From: Parapedobacter deserti
Lineage (GTDB): Bacteria > Bacteroidota > Bacteroidia > Sphingobacteriales > Sphingobacteriaceae
Reading direction: 5' to 3'
Length of the DNA: 64,000 nt
Assembly (NCBI RefSeq): GCF_042646065.1
Contig: NZ_JBHRTA010000022.1
Span: 1-64,000, forward strand
The position numbers and the translations under genes were made by a program. This document shows, in pieces, positions 15,963-26,055 of this stretch (position 1 is its first letter; the number at the start of each line of letters is the position of its first letter). The notes beneath the pieces were generated by a model. It did not search any database. It was not told the origin of the DNA and was given only the letters and a program-made list of their open reading frames with translations.

Positions 15963-17390
15963 ATGGAACATGAGCTTTGGGTAGATCCCGACGATTTGAA
16001 ACTGGTGAGTGCGCAACAGGCCTGGCACTACCGTATCATCCCTCAGCGGCTTAACGGCCGCCTCATATGCTATACCGACCGGGAGGCAGACATACAACAA
16101 GCTAACGAAGAACTGGAAATGCTGACGGGCATGGAAGTAACTATGCAACTGCTGCCGCAAGGTACCATCTCCAAAAACTTAAACAAATACTATCTACAAG
16201 AGGAGGATAAGCCACGCTCCTCCGAAGGAGAAGCAGCCCTGGGTGCGTCGTCAGACTTCCTGTCCGAACTCATCGGGGAGGCGCGGCGGTTGAAGAGCAG
16301 CGATATACACCTTGAAATATACGAAGGTCGTTGTCGCGTGCGTATCCGTATCGACGGGCAAATGATCGAAAGATATCGATTGGATAAAACTGATTATCCT
16401 GCTGTTGTCAACAAGATTAAGATTTTATCAGGGCTGGATATTGCTGAAAAGCGTCTTCCACAGGATGGGCGGATCAATTTTTATAATGGGCAATACAAAT
16501 TCGATATCCGTGTATCTGTTCTGCCGACACTGCATGGTGAGAAGGTGGTGATGCGGCTGCTCAATAATGACGCTACTAATATTTCGTTGGACACACTGGG
16601 GTTTTCCGAACAGGATTTACGGCACTACCTTGAAGGAGTGCAACGGCCAAACGGCATGGTATTGATCAGTGGGCCAACAGGATCAGGAAAGACAACAACG
16701 CTCTATGCTACATTGAAACTGCTCAACAGGGAGACACGTAATATACTCACCATCGAAGACCCCATCGAATACACGTTGGAAGGAATCAATCAGGTGCAGC
16801 TGAAGGAGAGTATTGGCCTTACCTTTGCATCGGCATTGCGCACGTTCCTCCGTCAGGACCCTGATATAATTATGGTGGGAGAGATTCGGGATGTCGACAC
16901 TGCTTCGATGGCCATAAGGGCATCGCTTACAGGGCATCTGGTACTCTCAACTATTCATACCAATTCGGCATGGGGTACGGTTTCAAGGCTTATCGACATG
17001 GGTGTTCCGCCGTTTTTACTTGCCAATACGCTCAATACGACGGTAGCACAGCGTCTTATACGGCTGCTATGCCCGGTGTGCAAACGGGAGGCCGTTTTCG
17101 ACAGAGGGCTTTATCCAAGAGGTTTTGTGCCGGCTAAGGCAATGAGCACCCATTATGTGGCCGGGGGGTGCGACCGCTGCCATCATACGGGGTACCGTGG
17201 ACGGGCCGCAGTTTATGAAATTATCCCTATTGACCAGGAATTGGCAGGAAAGATCAAGCGGAATGAACACGACATTGGGGAGTATCTTGCGTCGAGAGGC
17301 ATTGGCACATTGGCGGATAACGCTTTTGCACTGTTTGCAGATGGAAAAACATCCTTTGAAGAGATCTATCCGCTGCTTTTCAGTTTCTGA
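15963..17390 (+). CDS. gspE: GspE/PilB-type assembly ATPase
   Basis: This hexameric cytoplasmic ATPase powers pseudopilus assembly. From ATG 15963 it has 475 residues; an upstream ATG at 15921 lies inside the peptidase gene and is less likely. Seen motifs: Walker A GPTGSGKTTTLYA, Asp box (TIEDPIEY), Walker B IIMVGEIRD, His box (STIHTN), and a zinc-binding pair (CPVCKRE and CDRCHHTGY) typical of GspE/PilB rather than PilT. The N-terminal domain is short. It ends convergent with gspF. Confidence 0.92.
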   Translation: MEHELWVDPDDLKLVSAQQAWHYRIIPQRLNGRLICYTDREADIQQANEELEMLTGMEVTMQLLPQGTISKNLNKYYLQEEDKPRSSEGEAALGASSDFLSELIGEARRLKSSDIHLEIYEGRCRVRIRIDGQMIERYRLDKTDYPAVVNKIKILSGLDIAEKRLPQDGRINFYNGQYKFDIRVSVLPTLHGEKVVMRLLNNDATNISLDTLGFSEQDLRHYLEGVQRPNGMVLISGPTGSGKTTTLYATLKLLNRETRNILTIEDPIEYTLEGINQVQLKESIGLTFASALRTFLRQDPDIIMVGEIRDVDTASMAIRASLTGHLVLSTIHTNSAWGTVSRLIDMGVPPFLLANTLNTTVAQRLIRLLCPVCKREAVFDRGLYPRGFVPAKAMSTHYVAGGCDRCHHTGYRGRAAVYEIIPIDQELAGKIKRNEHDIGEYLASRGIGTLADNAFALFADGKTSFEEIYPLLFSF

Positions 17391-17429
17391 ATGGAATCTG
17401 TCAAACTGCCAAGCTTATGACGGAACTTG

Positions 17430-18569
17430 CTACCCAAACATATCGCCCATCTGGAACATCGGCAAGTACATGGCGATGAGGACCAAGCCAACGAAGAGGC
17501 CGAGGAAAACGATGATCAGGGGTTCTAGCAGGGCAGCGATGGTCGCCGATTGGTACTCGACTTCATCGTTGTACTGGTCGGCTACCTTGCCGAAAAAGTC
17601 TGCCAGTTGATTCACTTCCTCGCCAACCTTCACTAAGGAAATCAGCTTTTTGTCGTATATCGGGAATATGGCCAGGCTTCCATGCAACGCATGGCCGTGC
17701 ATCACACGATCTTCAACAGCAGTCAGTGATCGTTCGATAGGGTAAAAGCCGACCATCTGTCGGCACAGCTGCAAAGCGCGGATGAGCGGGATTTTCGCAC
17801 CCGTAAGCAGGGCCATGGAGTTGCAAAACCGGGCCAGGTAGATCTTTCGAATCATACCGCCGAATACCGGCAGATGAAGCATCAGCCACGACATCCACTT
17901 GCGGTTCCATTCGTTGTCCCGGTGCACATACAGCCATACCGCGACGGCGATCACCGTCAATAACATGAGGGGGGCGTATTCACGGGATGCTGCGGATATG
18001 GACACGATGACCTGCGTAATTGCCGGCAACTCGTTGTCCGAGCGCTGAAAGATATCTGCAAACATGGGCACGATGAAGTTCATCATAAAGAAAATCGCCC
18101 CGAATGAGGTGAGCATTACGATGACTGGGTAGGTAAGGGCACTGGTAATTTGCCGCTTTTGTTTGAGGCGCTTTCGAAAAAACAGCGCAAGGTCTTGCAA
18201 AACTAGTGCTATCTTGCCCGTTTCCTCGCCGATCTGTATGCTATGATATTCATACGGGGTGAAGGATTTGTGCTGTTGCATAGCTAGCGAAAGCGAACTT
18301 CCTTGCACTACGGCGGTCTGCACCGCTGTAAGCATCGCCGCATTTTTCTTGTTATGCTGCTGGCCGATGAGCATATCGAATGCGGCTTTGAGGTCGATGC
18401 CCGCTTGTAGGAGGATGCCCAATTCGTGGTAGAACGATTCCTTTTGCTTTTCGCCAAACGGGGAAAATAGCGTATAATCTCTCGTCAGCCAATCGGCCGA
18501 CTTGCGGGAAGCACTTATCGCCGGCCGGCCCGTAGCCTTTATTTTCTGGATGTCGATGCCGTTGCTCAT
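17430..18569 (-). CDS. gspF: GspF/PilC inner-membrane platform protein
   Basis: This 379-residue protein has two T2SSF repeats: the first about residues 55-180 (FYHELGILLQAGIDL, GEETGKIALVLQDLA), the second about 245-370 (ARFCNSMALLTGAKIPL, KVGEEVNQLADFFGKVADQY). Three membrane helices lie near 165-190, 215-235 and 350-372. It is the inner-membrane partner of GspE. It is the last gene of a minus-strand operon, overlapping the minor pseudopilin upstream by 4 bp. Confidence 0.92.
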   Translation of the reverse strand: MSNGIDIQKIKATGRPAISASRKSADWLTRDYTLFSPFGEKQKESFYHELGILLQAGIDLKAAFDMLIGQQHNKKNAAMLTAVQTAVVQGSSLSLAMQQHKSFTPYEYHSIQIGEETGKIALVLQDLALFFRKRLKQKRQITSALTYPVIVMLTSFGAIFFMMNFIVPMFADIFQRSDNELPAITQVIVSISAASREYAPLMLLTVIAVAVWLYVHRDNEWNRKWMSWLMLHLPVFGGMIRKIYLARFCNSMALLTGAKIPLIRALQLCRQMVGFYPIERSLTAVEDRVMHGHALHGSLAIFPIYDKKLISLVKVGEEVNQLADFFGKVADQYNDEVEYQSATIAALLEPLIIVFLGLFVGLVLIAMYLPMFQMGDMFG

Positions 18570-19066
18570 TCCTTAATTTGGGTTAGCTGCATAAGTGTTG
18601 CGGCATCATACTGCTTATAAATGGTAATGGGCAGCGACCTGCCTCTCACCTGAACATAAAGTGCAGCCTGATCGGCCAGTAAACCGGTTGTTCCTTTGAG
18701 CCTTGAACGGTCATACCAAGAAGCTACGCTGTCTATTCGGATATGAAACGTATCGGCGATGAAGCCTTCATGGCGAATACATAGTGAATCACCTAATACA
18801 TATTCGATAATACGGTCACCGGCAAGAAAGCTTAGCTCGCTGTCCCGGTAGCGGATTTCTCCGCTACGTTTGGTATCCGCCTGCAACGCACGGTGTAGCC
18901 GGTTGAACTCACCGAAGGATTCAAGTTGCTGCGCCATTGTATCGCCCTGCCGCTGCGCGAATCGTATGCCTGCATATACGAAGGATATGGTCAGCGCCGT
19001 CAGTACCAAAGCGATCATGGTTTCGATGATGGTAAATGCTTGCAGTTTGTGCTGATGGATGCTCAT
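18566..19066 (-). CDS. Minor pseudopilin (GspJ-like)
   Basis: This 166-residue protein has a short leader ending KLQA, then FTIIETMIALVLTALTISF: a prepilin signal with Glu+5 and a hydrophobic N-terminal helix. Cleavage again falls after Ala. The soluble part (FNRLHRALQADTKRSG) resembles GspJ/PulJ. It overlaps both neighbours by 4 bp, so the block is one transcript. Confidence 0.75.
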   Translation of the reverse strand: MSIHQHKLQAFTIIETMIALVLTALTISFVYAGIRFAQRQGDTMAQQLESFGEFNRLHRALQADTKRSGEIRYRDSELSFLAGDRIIEYVLGDSLCIRHEGFIADTFHIRIDSVASWYDRSRLKGTTGLLADQAALYVQVRGRSLPITIYKQYDAATLMQLTQIKE

Positions 19067-19449
19067 TGATCGTGGATAATAATCTCGCGGTATACCGCTT
19101 CTTCATCTGTGCCCTGTTTCTTCGCCCGCAGCTCCAGTAGTAGCAGCAACGTATCGCCCTGATAAGGTTGCACGGCCCTATCGATTGCCAGCCCGTCGTC
19201 CCGCTCGTACTCCGCGGGTGTATAATCTTTTGTGCGCTTTGTTTCCTCGGCGAGGGCTTTCAGCTCCAGGTGCAAGTTTAACAAATTGTCCGGTCTTTTC
19301 CAGCCCATCTTTACATAAAGCGTCGCGGCGATAGCCATAACCAAGGTGATGATCACCAAAGCGACCAGCACCTCGATAAGCGTGGATGCTCTTAGCCATT
19401 TAGGGGAGCGGTGACGACGCATAGGATGTGCGGATTGACTGTTCGTCAT
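19063..19449 (-). CDS. Minor pseudopilin (GspI-like)
   Basis: This 128-residue protein has a long basic leader (MRRHRSPKWLRA) then STLIEVLVALVIITLVMAI, a clear prepilin helix with Glu+5 and Ala at -1. The remaining soluble domain is short. Its start lies 50 bp inside the upstream gene. In T2SS the I-J-K pseudopilins form the fibre tip; order here fits that. Confidence 0.75.
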   Translation of the reverse strand: MTNSQSAHPMRRHRSPKWLRASTLIEVLVALVIITLVMAIAATLYVKMGWKRPDNLLNLHLELKALAEETKRTKDYTPAEYERDDGLAIDRAVQPYQGDTLLLLLELRAKKQGTDEEAVYREIIIHDQ

Positions 19450-20749
19450 TTTTCTTGTCTAACCAGTTTAAGACCTTTCCAAGCCTGCCTGCATTGAGCA
19501 GTGGGCTTCCCGCATAGTGAGGAGACAAGCCGGTGAGGTCCATCACGCCGTTCAACACGAAGTTCTCATACAAGCTGGACGGTGTCTGAAGCGTGAACCT
19601 GCGGCACAGCGTGATGCCGTTTACCGTGCCCTTGAGCTCCAGTAAACCACCGGCGTATACTTGACCGTTTACAATCGCTGACTTTCCGATCATCACGTTG
19701 GCCAGCAATTGCTCGCTACCTGGAAAGTGGGAAAATACTAGTCCATTCACTACGCTGGCACTGTCTATCCGGACTAGCGGCTGAAACGCGTATACGATGC
19801 TGTCTTTGGGGATGTTAACCAGCCCTAATATCGATGGAAAGCCAAATGTACATTCCCTACCAACAACGAGCGAATCACGCGCAAACGCTTGCAGGCGCCC
19901 CTTAAACCCATCTGCAAATCGGATGGCGGGTGCAAAGAGCAAAATATTATCCAGCAAGGCATCCGCAGCGACCGTCACTGCCCGGTCAGCGACGATGATG
20001 ATTTGTCCGGTGATAGATAGCCCCGATACGGTGATACTATCCAAACCATGCAGCACTAACGGCCGGTCGTGAAATGGTTGATGTAACGAATCGCCCGCCG
20101 TGGCAACAAACCAGTCACGTGCAGAAATTACCCATTCCGCTTCGGATGCGGGTTGAAGGTATTTCGCTAACCGTTCAATAATGGCACTGTTTAGTGCAGG
20201 CAGATTCGCTCCGCTATGCCGCATCGTGCCCCCATGGATAACCTCGTCATAGGCATACGCCTGGTTCTCGATGTACGACTTGCGGATGCCTGCTTCTGGA
20301 AGGAAGGCATCGCCTTGGATACGGGTTTCTCCCGATATCGACAGTGGACGGTTCTCATCTGCCAGATACAGCGCATACCGTTCCGAATCGGTAAGCACGC
20401 GCCCGATCAGGAAGGTACTGCTCAGCGTATCTCGCTGTTCGTAGGTATAGGTGATGCCGACGTCGAATGCCCCCCAGGGCCGCCGGATGAGGATCGCGGA
20501 ATCCCGTCCGTCGCCAAACAGATCCATGGCCGTGGTATCCCCATAAATTGTGGTTTCCTGGGTAAGCAGCAGGCCCGTCGCCGAATGAAGGTTTCGCTGC
20601 AGCCGTTCATGTCGGAAAGCTTGTGCGGCATATTGGCGATGATACTGGAGTAGTAACAACAGACCACCCGTCAGCACGCCGATGATAACAGCGAGCAGCA
20701 GGGCGAGCAGCAAGGCTCCGGATTTGAGGTATATGGGCGGTTTGAACAT
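19400..20749 (-). CDS. Membrane-anchored protein in GspK position, family not recognised
   Basis: This 449-residue protein has one N-terminal membrane helix (about 10-35: LLLALLLAVIIGVLTGG) and a large extracytoplasmic domain. The middle (about 230-390) has short repeating hydrophobic units (ITGQIIIVADRAVTV, SAIVNGQVYAGGLLEL) suggesting a beta-helix of the polymer-forming kind. No canonical prepilin signal with Glu+5 is present. It is the first gene of the gspF-J-I block. It could be the GspK/PilX-like component, or a separate surface scaffold. Confidence 0.55.
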   Translation of the reverse strand: MFKPPIYLKSGALLLALLLAVIIGVLTGGLLLLLQYHRQYAAQAFRHERLQRNLHSATGLLLTQETTIYGDTTAMDLFGDGRDSAILIRRPWGAFDVGITYTYEQRDTLSSTFLIGRVLTDSERYALYLADENRPLSISGETRIQGDAFLPEAGIRKSYIENQAYAYDEVIHGGTMRHSGANLPALNSAIIERLAKYLQPASEAEWVISARDWFVATAGDSLHQPFHDRPLVLHGLDSITVSGLSITGQIIIVADRAVTVAADALLDNILLFAPAIRFADGFKGRLQAFARDSLVVGRECTFGFPSILGLVNIPKDSIVYAFQPLVRIDSASVVNGLVFSHFPGSEQLLANVMIGKSAIVNGQVYAGGLLELKGTVNGITLCRRFTLQTPSSLYENFVLNGVMDLTGLSPHYAGSPLLNAGRLGKVLNWLDKKNDEQSIRTSYASSPLP

Positions 20750-21320
20750 TGTTAGCTACCGTGTGAAAGTAGAGAGATCGAACGGCAAATGCAAAAAAAT
20801 ATTTGGAAAATTTAAATTTATGTTCGTATTATCGTGGTTGATAAGAAACATCGGCATAAATGGCACCTATGATTGCGATACCAAGCCTTGGCAGTTTATT
20901 ATAATAGACATTTTGAAAAACCTTCGGATGAGGCACATGAGTTAATTAATTCGAAGTCTAAATAATTATGTATTCAATTGTAAGAAAGAAAGCAGAAAAG
21001 GAAAAACCACAGAGACCATTTAGACAGCAAACGGGAACAACGGCCCAAACCGAAGGAATAATCAGCAGAAACGATATCAGGCTTTGTAAATGTAGCGCAG
21101 TTATAGCGACAGGGGCGGCATAACACGATATGGCACTGGCTGTGTGTGTCTAATGCCACTGCACAATATAGCTTAGGGTATGTGTGCCGAACCGTTTTAT
21201 TAAACATTGGTAGAAAGTGCGTTGCCATTTTTTAATTTTTGAACTATATATTGAAAAAATCCGTAGGTTAGCCTGACATGATCAACGCTTAATAGTACTG
21301 ACCGAATAAAAACTTAACCA
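20750..21320. other. Divergent intergenic region between pseudopilin block and secretin
   Basis: These 571 bp are AT-rich with no confident gene. A 51-codon frame (20968-21123) is basic and featureless and is not called. The region must hold the divergent promoters for the minus-strand gspK-I-J-F block and plus-strand gspD operon, but I found no clean TTTG-N20-TAnnTTTG match. Confidence 0.5.
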
Positions 21321-23276
21321 TTGAGAGGAACACTACCTGCCTGCCTTGCCTATACATGCCTGTTGGCTGTATTGTCTATATTGCCCCTGCGGTCTTCAGC
21401 ACAGCAACCCGACCGGATCGCTCAGCTTGAGCAACGCCTAAAGAACCTTTCGGCGGAACTGCCGGGCATCAATGCGAAGGTGTCGTTGTCGGTATCGGGT
21501 GCTTCTGCACAGGAATTCCTGCGCGCGCTGGCGGAAGCCGCTGATTTAAACATCAACGTGGATCCTGCCATAGAAGCGCGGATTTACAACAATTTCCAAT
21601 CAGAGACAGCACTAAATATCCTTCTGTTCATCTCCCAGGAGTACGGCCTGGACATCAATTTCATCGGAACGATCATTTCCGTCCGTCCATTGAATCCGCT
21701 GGCCTACCGCCTGCCGAAACCCATTGAAGCGGATTTCAACGCTGAGCTGGGCCAGTTGACGCTTGCCCTCGAAAACGACAGCTTGGTTACTGTGGCGCGT
21801 GCTATAACGCAAAGGAGCGGAACCAATGTTATCGTCACCAATGAGCTGCGCGATCGAACGGTGACACTGTACGTGCAAAACATGGAGCTCGGCCCGGCGC
21901 TGCGCCAGTTGGCGTTTAACAACGGGCTGAAGCTGGCCGAAACGGCGGACGGGGCTTTCGTATTCATGCCGCTGGGTCAGCGTGAAGAGAATTTCATCAA
22001 TAGCGATGCCGAGCTTGCTACCCGCAGGCTCACGCGCTCTGCTATCCAGGACACCGGAATGGAAGGGCAGGGCGGCAGCCTCTATGTAGAACCACGAGGC
22101 ACGCACACGACGGATTCGCTGCCACTGCTCGATGTGGAGGCGAGCAACACGCCGATCGAAGAGGTGGTCAGGCATGCAGCAGATCAGGTAAACGCCAATT
22201 ACTTTCTTTTCAGCGCACTACAGGGGACCATCACCACAAGGCTGAGGCAGGTAACGTTTGACGACCTGCTGACGGCACTGCTGCGTGGGACGATGTATTC
22301 CTATAAACAGGAAAACGGCATCTACCTCATCGGTGATCGCCGGCTGGAGGGCTTACGTGAGATGCACGTAATCCAGCTGCAGAACCGTTCGATAGACACT
22401 GTCCAGGCGATGATTCCGGCGGAATGGCGCCAAGGTGTGGAAGTCAAGGAATTTCGGGAGCAGAATACGCTGCTCGTGGCCGGCCCTGCACCGCAGGTAA
22501 AGGAAATTGTCGGTATTATACGCCGACTGGACACCAGGGTTCCCATGATACTCATTGAAGTGACCATGCTCGACATCCGCAAGGGGTATAATATTAAAAC
22601 CGGTATCGCTGCCGGTGTGTCCGACAGCGTCCGGACAGGAGGGACAGTGCTGCCCGGCATTGACTATACGTTCGGTGCGGCATCGATCAATGATTTCCTC
22701 TCCCGCATCGGCACGGGATCTTTTAATCTGGGACGGGTGACACCGAATTTTTACGTGACCCTGAGTGCCCTGGAAGACAACAGCAACGTAGAACTGCGTT
22801 CGGTACCCAAGCTGTCCACGCTCAATGGGCACACGGCGTCCCTCAGCATCGGGAGTACCCGCTATTACCGACTCTCCACGCAGAATGTGATGGGATCGCT
22901 CAGCCCGCAGACGGTGGTGACAGAACAATACAACGAAGTGAATGCGGACATGACCATCAACATCAAGCCCATCGTATCAGGCGATGAGCAGGTGACGCTG
23001 AACATCAACATCGACATTTCCGATTTCACGCATGATACGCCCATTGATGAACCTCCGCCGAGCACGACAAGCAGATTCGAATCGATCGTTAGGGTGCGTA
23101 ACGAGGAGACTATCGTACTGGGCGGCATCGAACGGTTCGAATCCGTTAACAATTCGGCGGGTATTCCGGTGCTCTCTCGGCTGCCCGTGTTAAAATGGCT
23201 GTTCAGCAGCCGGAGCAAAGGAAGGAACAAGGTGGTTTCAGTGGTATTCATCAAGCCGACCATCATTTACCAATAG
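21321..23276 (+). CDS. gspD: Secretin (GspD/PilQ-like outer-membrane pore)
   Basis: This 651-residue protein is read from a TTG at 21321 (an in-frame stop at 21315 rules out an earlier start and no ATG follows in the leader). It has a signal peptide to about residue 27 (RSSAQQ), STN/N-domain repeats (about 50-110, 150-225 and 270-335) and the C-terminal secretin domain (about 400-650) with the motifs VPMILIEVTMLDI, VELRSVPKLSTLNG, EETIVLGG and IPVLSRLPVLKWLF. It forms the outer-membrane ring of the secretion/pilus system and heads an operon with the inner-membrane platform genes. Confidence 0.9.
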   Translation: MRGTLPACLAYTCLLAVLSILPLRSSAQQPDRIAQLEQRLKNLSAELPGINAKVSLSVSGASAQEFLRALAEAADLNINVDPAIEARIYNNFQSETALNILLFISQEYGLDINFIGTIISVRPLNPLAYRLPKPIEADFNAELGQLTLALENDSLVTVARAITQRSGTNVIVTNELRDRTVTLYVQNMELGPALRQLAFNNGLKLAETADGAFVFMPLGQREENFINSDAELATRRLTRSAIQDTGMEGQGGSLYVEPRGTHTTDSLPLLDVEASNTPIEEVVRHAADQVNANYFLFSALQGTITTRLRQVTFDDLLTALLRGTMYSYKQENGIYLIGDRRLEGLREMHVIQLQNRSIDTVQAMIPAEWRQGVEVKEFREQNTLLVAGPAPQVKEIVGIIRRLDTRVPMILIEVTMLDIRKGYNIKTGIAAGVSDSVRTGGTVLPGIDYTFGAASINDFLSRIGTGSFNLGRVTPNFYVTLSALEDNSNVELRSVPKLSTLNGHTASLSIGSTRYYRLSTQNVMGSLSPQTVVTEQYNEVNADMTINIKPIVSGDEQVTLNINIDISDFTHDTPIDEPPPSTTSRFESIVRVRNEETIVLGGIERFESVNNSAGIPVLSRLPVLKWLFSSRSKGRNKVVSVVFIKPTIIYQ

Positions 23277-23283
23277 TGGATAC

Positions 23284-24516
23284 ATGATTGCATCAATGAC
23301 CGCTTACCTCAGGCACATCCCGCAACTTGCGGGGGTGGAAGTGCTCCTCGGCGAGGGCGGTTCGTTCAGCGCGAACGTTGCGCTAGTACGACGTGCAGGG
23401 AGAAAAGTGTACTTCGTCCGCGGAGAATACGGCCTGACGTCATATCGCGCCATCAAGGAGCATGTGCCCCAGGGGATGCCGGTTATGTTCGTCATCGGCG
23501 GCAAAGGTGTTATCCACCGGGCGGTGGCGGGCGGCTCGGAAGAAACCGGTGCGGAGCTGCTCAAGCGGATATTGCCGAATGCGAAGCCGGATGATTTCTA
23601 CATGCAAATGGTTGACCTGGACGATATTACCATGGTATCCGTAGTGCGGCGTAGTGTGGTTGATGCCTCCGTGGGTGATGCCGAGACGTTCGGTCTTGCA
23701 ACGATCGGCGCGGCTCTCGGTCCATTTTCGCTGTCCATTTTCGGTGATGCTATTTTCGGTGGTCATACAGGTGGCTATACAGTCGGCCGCCACCGGATGA
23801 CACTCCGGGAGGGAAGGATAACAGGATACGACCTACTTGCCGAAAGCGATGAAAGCGACACAAAACGAGTGGATGTCGGTGGTGAGCAGTTGACCGACCG
23901 GTTGGCTGTAGCGTTCGCTTCGGCTTTTCTGGCCATCAGCGAGATCCCATCTGCACAGCTACCGGTTGCCGATGCCCAGCATAGAGCGTCGGAATACCGG
24001 GGACGCTGGGCGTTCAGGCGCTCAGCGGTTGTGCTGATGGCCTTTTTTATCATCGTCCTGCTAGGGAATGCTTTTTTTTTCCTGCATTATTCAGATAGCA
24101 TAGCGGATCTGGCCGGCAGCGACGGGCTTTCCATCCAGCGGGAGATCGATGAGTTGCAGCGCCAATCGGCGGAACGTGATGCCTTGCTATACGGGTTGCA
24201 GCATGCCGCTGTACCGAGGTGGGGGATGTCATTCATGGCCGATCGGCTCGCCGGTACAGTGCCGGAGGGCATACTACTCGATGAGCTGGCCCTGTACCCG
24301 AGGGATGAAGGCATGAGCCGCAAAGAAAGGCGGCCGGTACATCTTCCCGCTGTTATCCGTATCAGGGGCACCTGTATGGATGTAACCCAGCTGAACGGTT
24401 GGGTCGGGGCTGTCAGGAAGCTTGCGTTCTGTCGGGCGCTGGAAATCGACAGTTATGCATATGATGAACGGAGCGGGGCGGGTGTGTTTGCCCTGAAAAT
24501 CACGTTGGAACCATGA
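23284..24516 (+). CDS. GspL/PilM-PilN-like inner-membrane assembly protein
   Basis: This 410-residue protein has a cytoplasmic region (about 1-235), a single membrane helix (about 248-268: VVLMAFFIIVLLGNAFFFL), a coiled-coil segment (about 280-300) and a periplasmic PilN/GspL-like domain (VPEGILLDELALYP, IRGTCMDVTQLNGWV). This layout is that of GspL or a PilM-PilN fusion, which links the ATPase to the pseudopilus. The gene starts 7 bp after gspD and overlaps the next by 4 bp. Confidence 0.7.
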   Translation: MIASMTAYLRHIPQLAGVEVLLGEGGSFSANVALVRRAGRKVYFVRGEYGLTSYRAIKEHVPQGMPVMFVIGGKGVIHRAVAGGSEETGAELLKRILPNAKPDDFYMQMVDLDDITMVSVVRRSVVDASVGDAETFGLATIGAALGPFSLSIFGDAIFGGHTGGYTVGRHRMTLREGRITGYDLLAESDESDTKRVDVGGEQLTDRLAVAFASAFLAISEIPSAQLPVADAQHRASEYRGRWAFRRSAVVLMAFFIIVLLGNAFFFLHYSDSIADLAGSDGLSIQREIDELQRQSAERDALLYGLQHAAVPRWGMSFMADRLAGTVPEGILLDELALYPRDEGMSRKERRPVHLPAVIRIRGTCMDVTQLNGWVGAVRKLAFCRALEIDSYAYDERSGAGVFALKITLEP

Positions 24517-25049
24517 TAGCATTTTTTGATCGGTACGATTGGCGGATCAAGAACCGCTTGTTATGGGCCGTGGCGGCACTTTTCCTGGTTGCCTGTTATC
24601 AGCTGGCAGTCAAGCCGACCCTAGCCCTGCGAAGGGAATATCATGTGCAGCGGGCGGGCGAAGCGAAAAGACAGGCAAATTTGCTGGTGCTTGATCAGTT
24701 ACGGGATCAGGCGCGCCGGGCCGGCCGCCTGTTTGCCGTGGATACTTCCGCCACGGGTGATACGGCGCTGTCGGAGCCGGAGCGTATTGCATTGATGGCC
24801 CAGCACTGCGGTGTGCACGTACGCAGCCTGCCGGCCCCCGAACGGCTGGGAGCAGAGACATTGCATCTGTATTATACGGAATACCAACTGGGCGGGGGAT
24901 TCGAAGGGCTGCTTCGATTGCTGCGCGATGTCGAGGGGCAACAGGGAATAAACCTGCTGAGCGCCTCGTTTGTTAAACGGGCCCATTCCACCACGAGGGC
25001 GCCCGAACTGCTATTGCAACTGCGCACGGTGAGACTGGCGAAAAATTGA
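24513..25049 (+). CDS. PilO/GspM-like inner-membrane protein
   Basis: This 178-residue protein has one N-terminal membrane helix (about 15-35), a short coiled coil (40-75) and a small C-terminal domain (about 105-175: YYTEYQLGGGFEGLLRLLRDVE) like the ferredoxin-like fold of PilO/GspM. It overlaps the GspL-like gene by 4 bp, matching the usual L-M order. Sequence identity is weak, so the call rests on size, topology and order. Confidence 0.65.
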   Translation: MIAFFDRYDWRIKNRLLWAVAALFLVACYQLAVKPTLALRREYHVQRAGEAKRQANLLVLDQLRDQARRAGRLFAVDTSATGDTALSEPERIALMAQHCGVHVRSLPAPERLGAETLHLYYTEYQLGGGFEGLLRLLRDVEGQQGINLLSASFVKRAHSTTRAPELLLQLRTVRLAKN

Positions 25050-25056
25050 TTGAAAC

Positions 25057-26043
25057 ATGGAAAAGCTATTGAAATATCCAAAGATCCAATTTAGACAGGC
25101 CAGGTACTGCCTATTGGCAATCATCGCAGCTGCGGTATGGTGTATGGGGGCGTGCTCAGAATTTTTTGAAAAATCCATCACCGATGACAGCATCGTGCTG
25201 TTATCGCCCGGAGCTGATGCCGAAACGAACACCTACCTCGTGAACTTCCTATGGGAACCGCTTGACCATGCGCTACAATACCGACTGCAACTGGCGTCGC
25301 CGTCGTTTGATTCAGCAGCGCTATTCCATGCGGACACGACGCTTGAAAAAACCATGTTCAGTACTACCTTGCAGCCAGGCCGGTACGAATGGCGGGTGAG
25401 AGGGCTGAACGGGAGCAGCGGGACGGCTTACACGACCCGGGCTTTTACCATACACGAGGCTGCGCTTAGTATGCAAACGGTGCTACAGGTATCGCCGCAG
25501 GACAATTTCATCACGTCGCAGCGCAAGTTGGAAATGGAATGGCAGGGCATCTTTAGCGCCAAAAGCTACCGATTGCAGGTGGATTCCAATGCTTTTGCGG
25601 ACGAGGACAATCTGTTGCTTGACCGCTCGGTGGCCGGCACGTCATTCGCCTATGACGTCTTAGACGAAGCGAGGCACCAGTGGCGAGTCCGCGCGGAAAA
25701 CGACACGGCACAATCCCGTTGGTCGATGGTGCGCAGCTTCATCCATGACCGCACGCCTCCTTTGCCGCCCGCGCTGACTGCGCCGGCCAACAATGTACAG
25801 GTAAACCGTCCGGTATCGCTGCAATGGAATGCTAGTCAAGATGCTGCGTTTTACAGGCTGTACGTATACAGGAGTGACTCCACGCTGCTGAGCGCGCATT
25901 TTCCGCTCAGGTTGGAAACCACATCGTATGCTTTTGACGCTGGCACACGTGGCGAACGCATCCTTTGGCGGGTGCGGGCTACGGACCGTGCGGGCAATGA
26001 AAGTGGATACAGCGACTGGCGCAGTTTCGTGATCAGAAATTAG
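25057..26043 (+). CDS. Lipoprotein with fibronectin III-like repeats
   Basis: This 328-residue protein has a lipobox MGACS (Cys near residue 31) after a hydrophobic leader. Three similar units of about 95 residues follow, each with a W-E/N start (LVNFLWEPLDHALQYRLQLA, MEWQGIFSAKSYRLQVD, LQWNASQDAAFYRLYVY) and an end of the form Y.WRVRA. These are fibronectin type III / Ig-like beta sandwiches. The location in the secretin operon suggests an outer-membrane accessory, perhaps a pilotin or substrate-binding factor (inference). Confidence 0.7.
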   Translation: MEKLLKYPKIQFRQARYCLLAIIAAAVWCMGACSEFFEKSITDDSIVLLSPGADAETNTYLVNFLWEPLDHALQYRLQLASPSFDSAALFHADTTLEKTMFSTTLQPGRYEWRVRGLNGSSGTAYTTRAFTIHEAALSMQTVLQVSPQDNFITSQRKLEMEWQGIFSAKSYRLQVDSNAFADEDNLLLDRSVAGTSFAYDVLDEARHQWRVRAENDTAQSRWSMVRSFIHDRTPPLPPALTAPANNVQVNRPVSLQWNASQDAAFYRLYVYRSDSTLLSAHFPLRLETTSYAFDAGTRGERILWRVRATDRAGNESGYSDWRSFVIRN

Positions 26044-26055
26044 TCGGGAGGGGAA

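Noticed and set aside
20968..21123. 51-codon frame between pseudopilin block and secretin
   Set aside because: Short, basic and featureless with no promoter or ribosome-binding signal.
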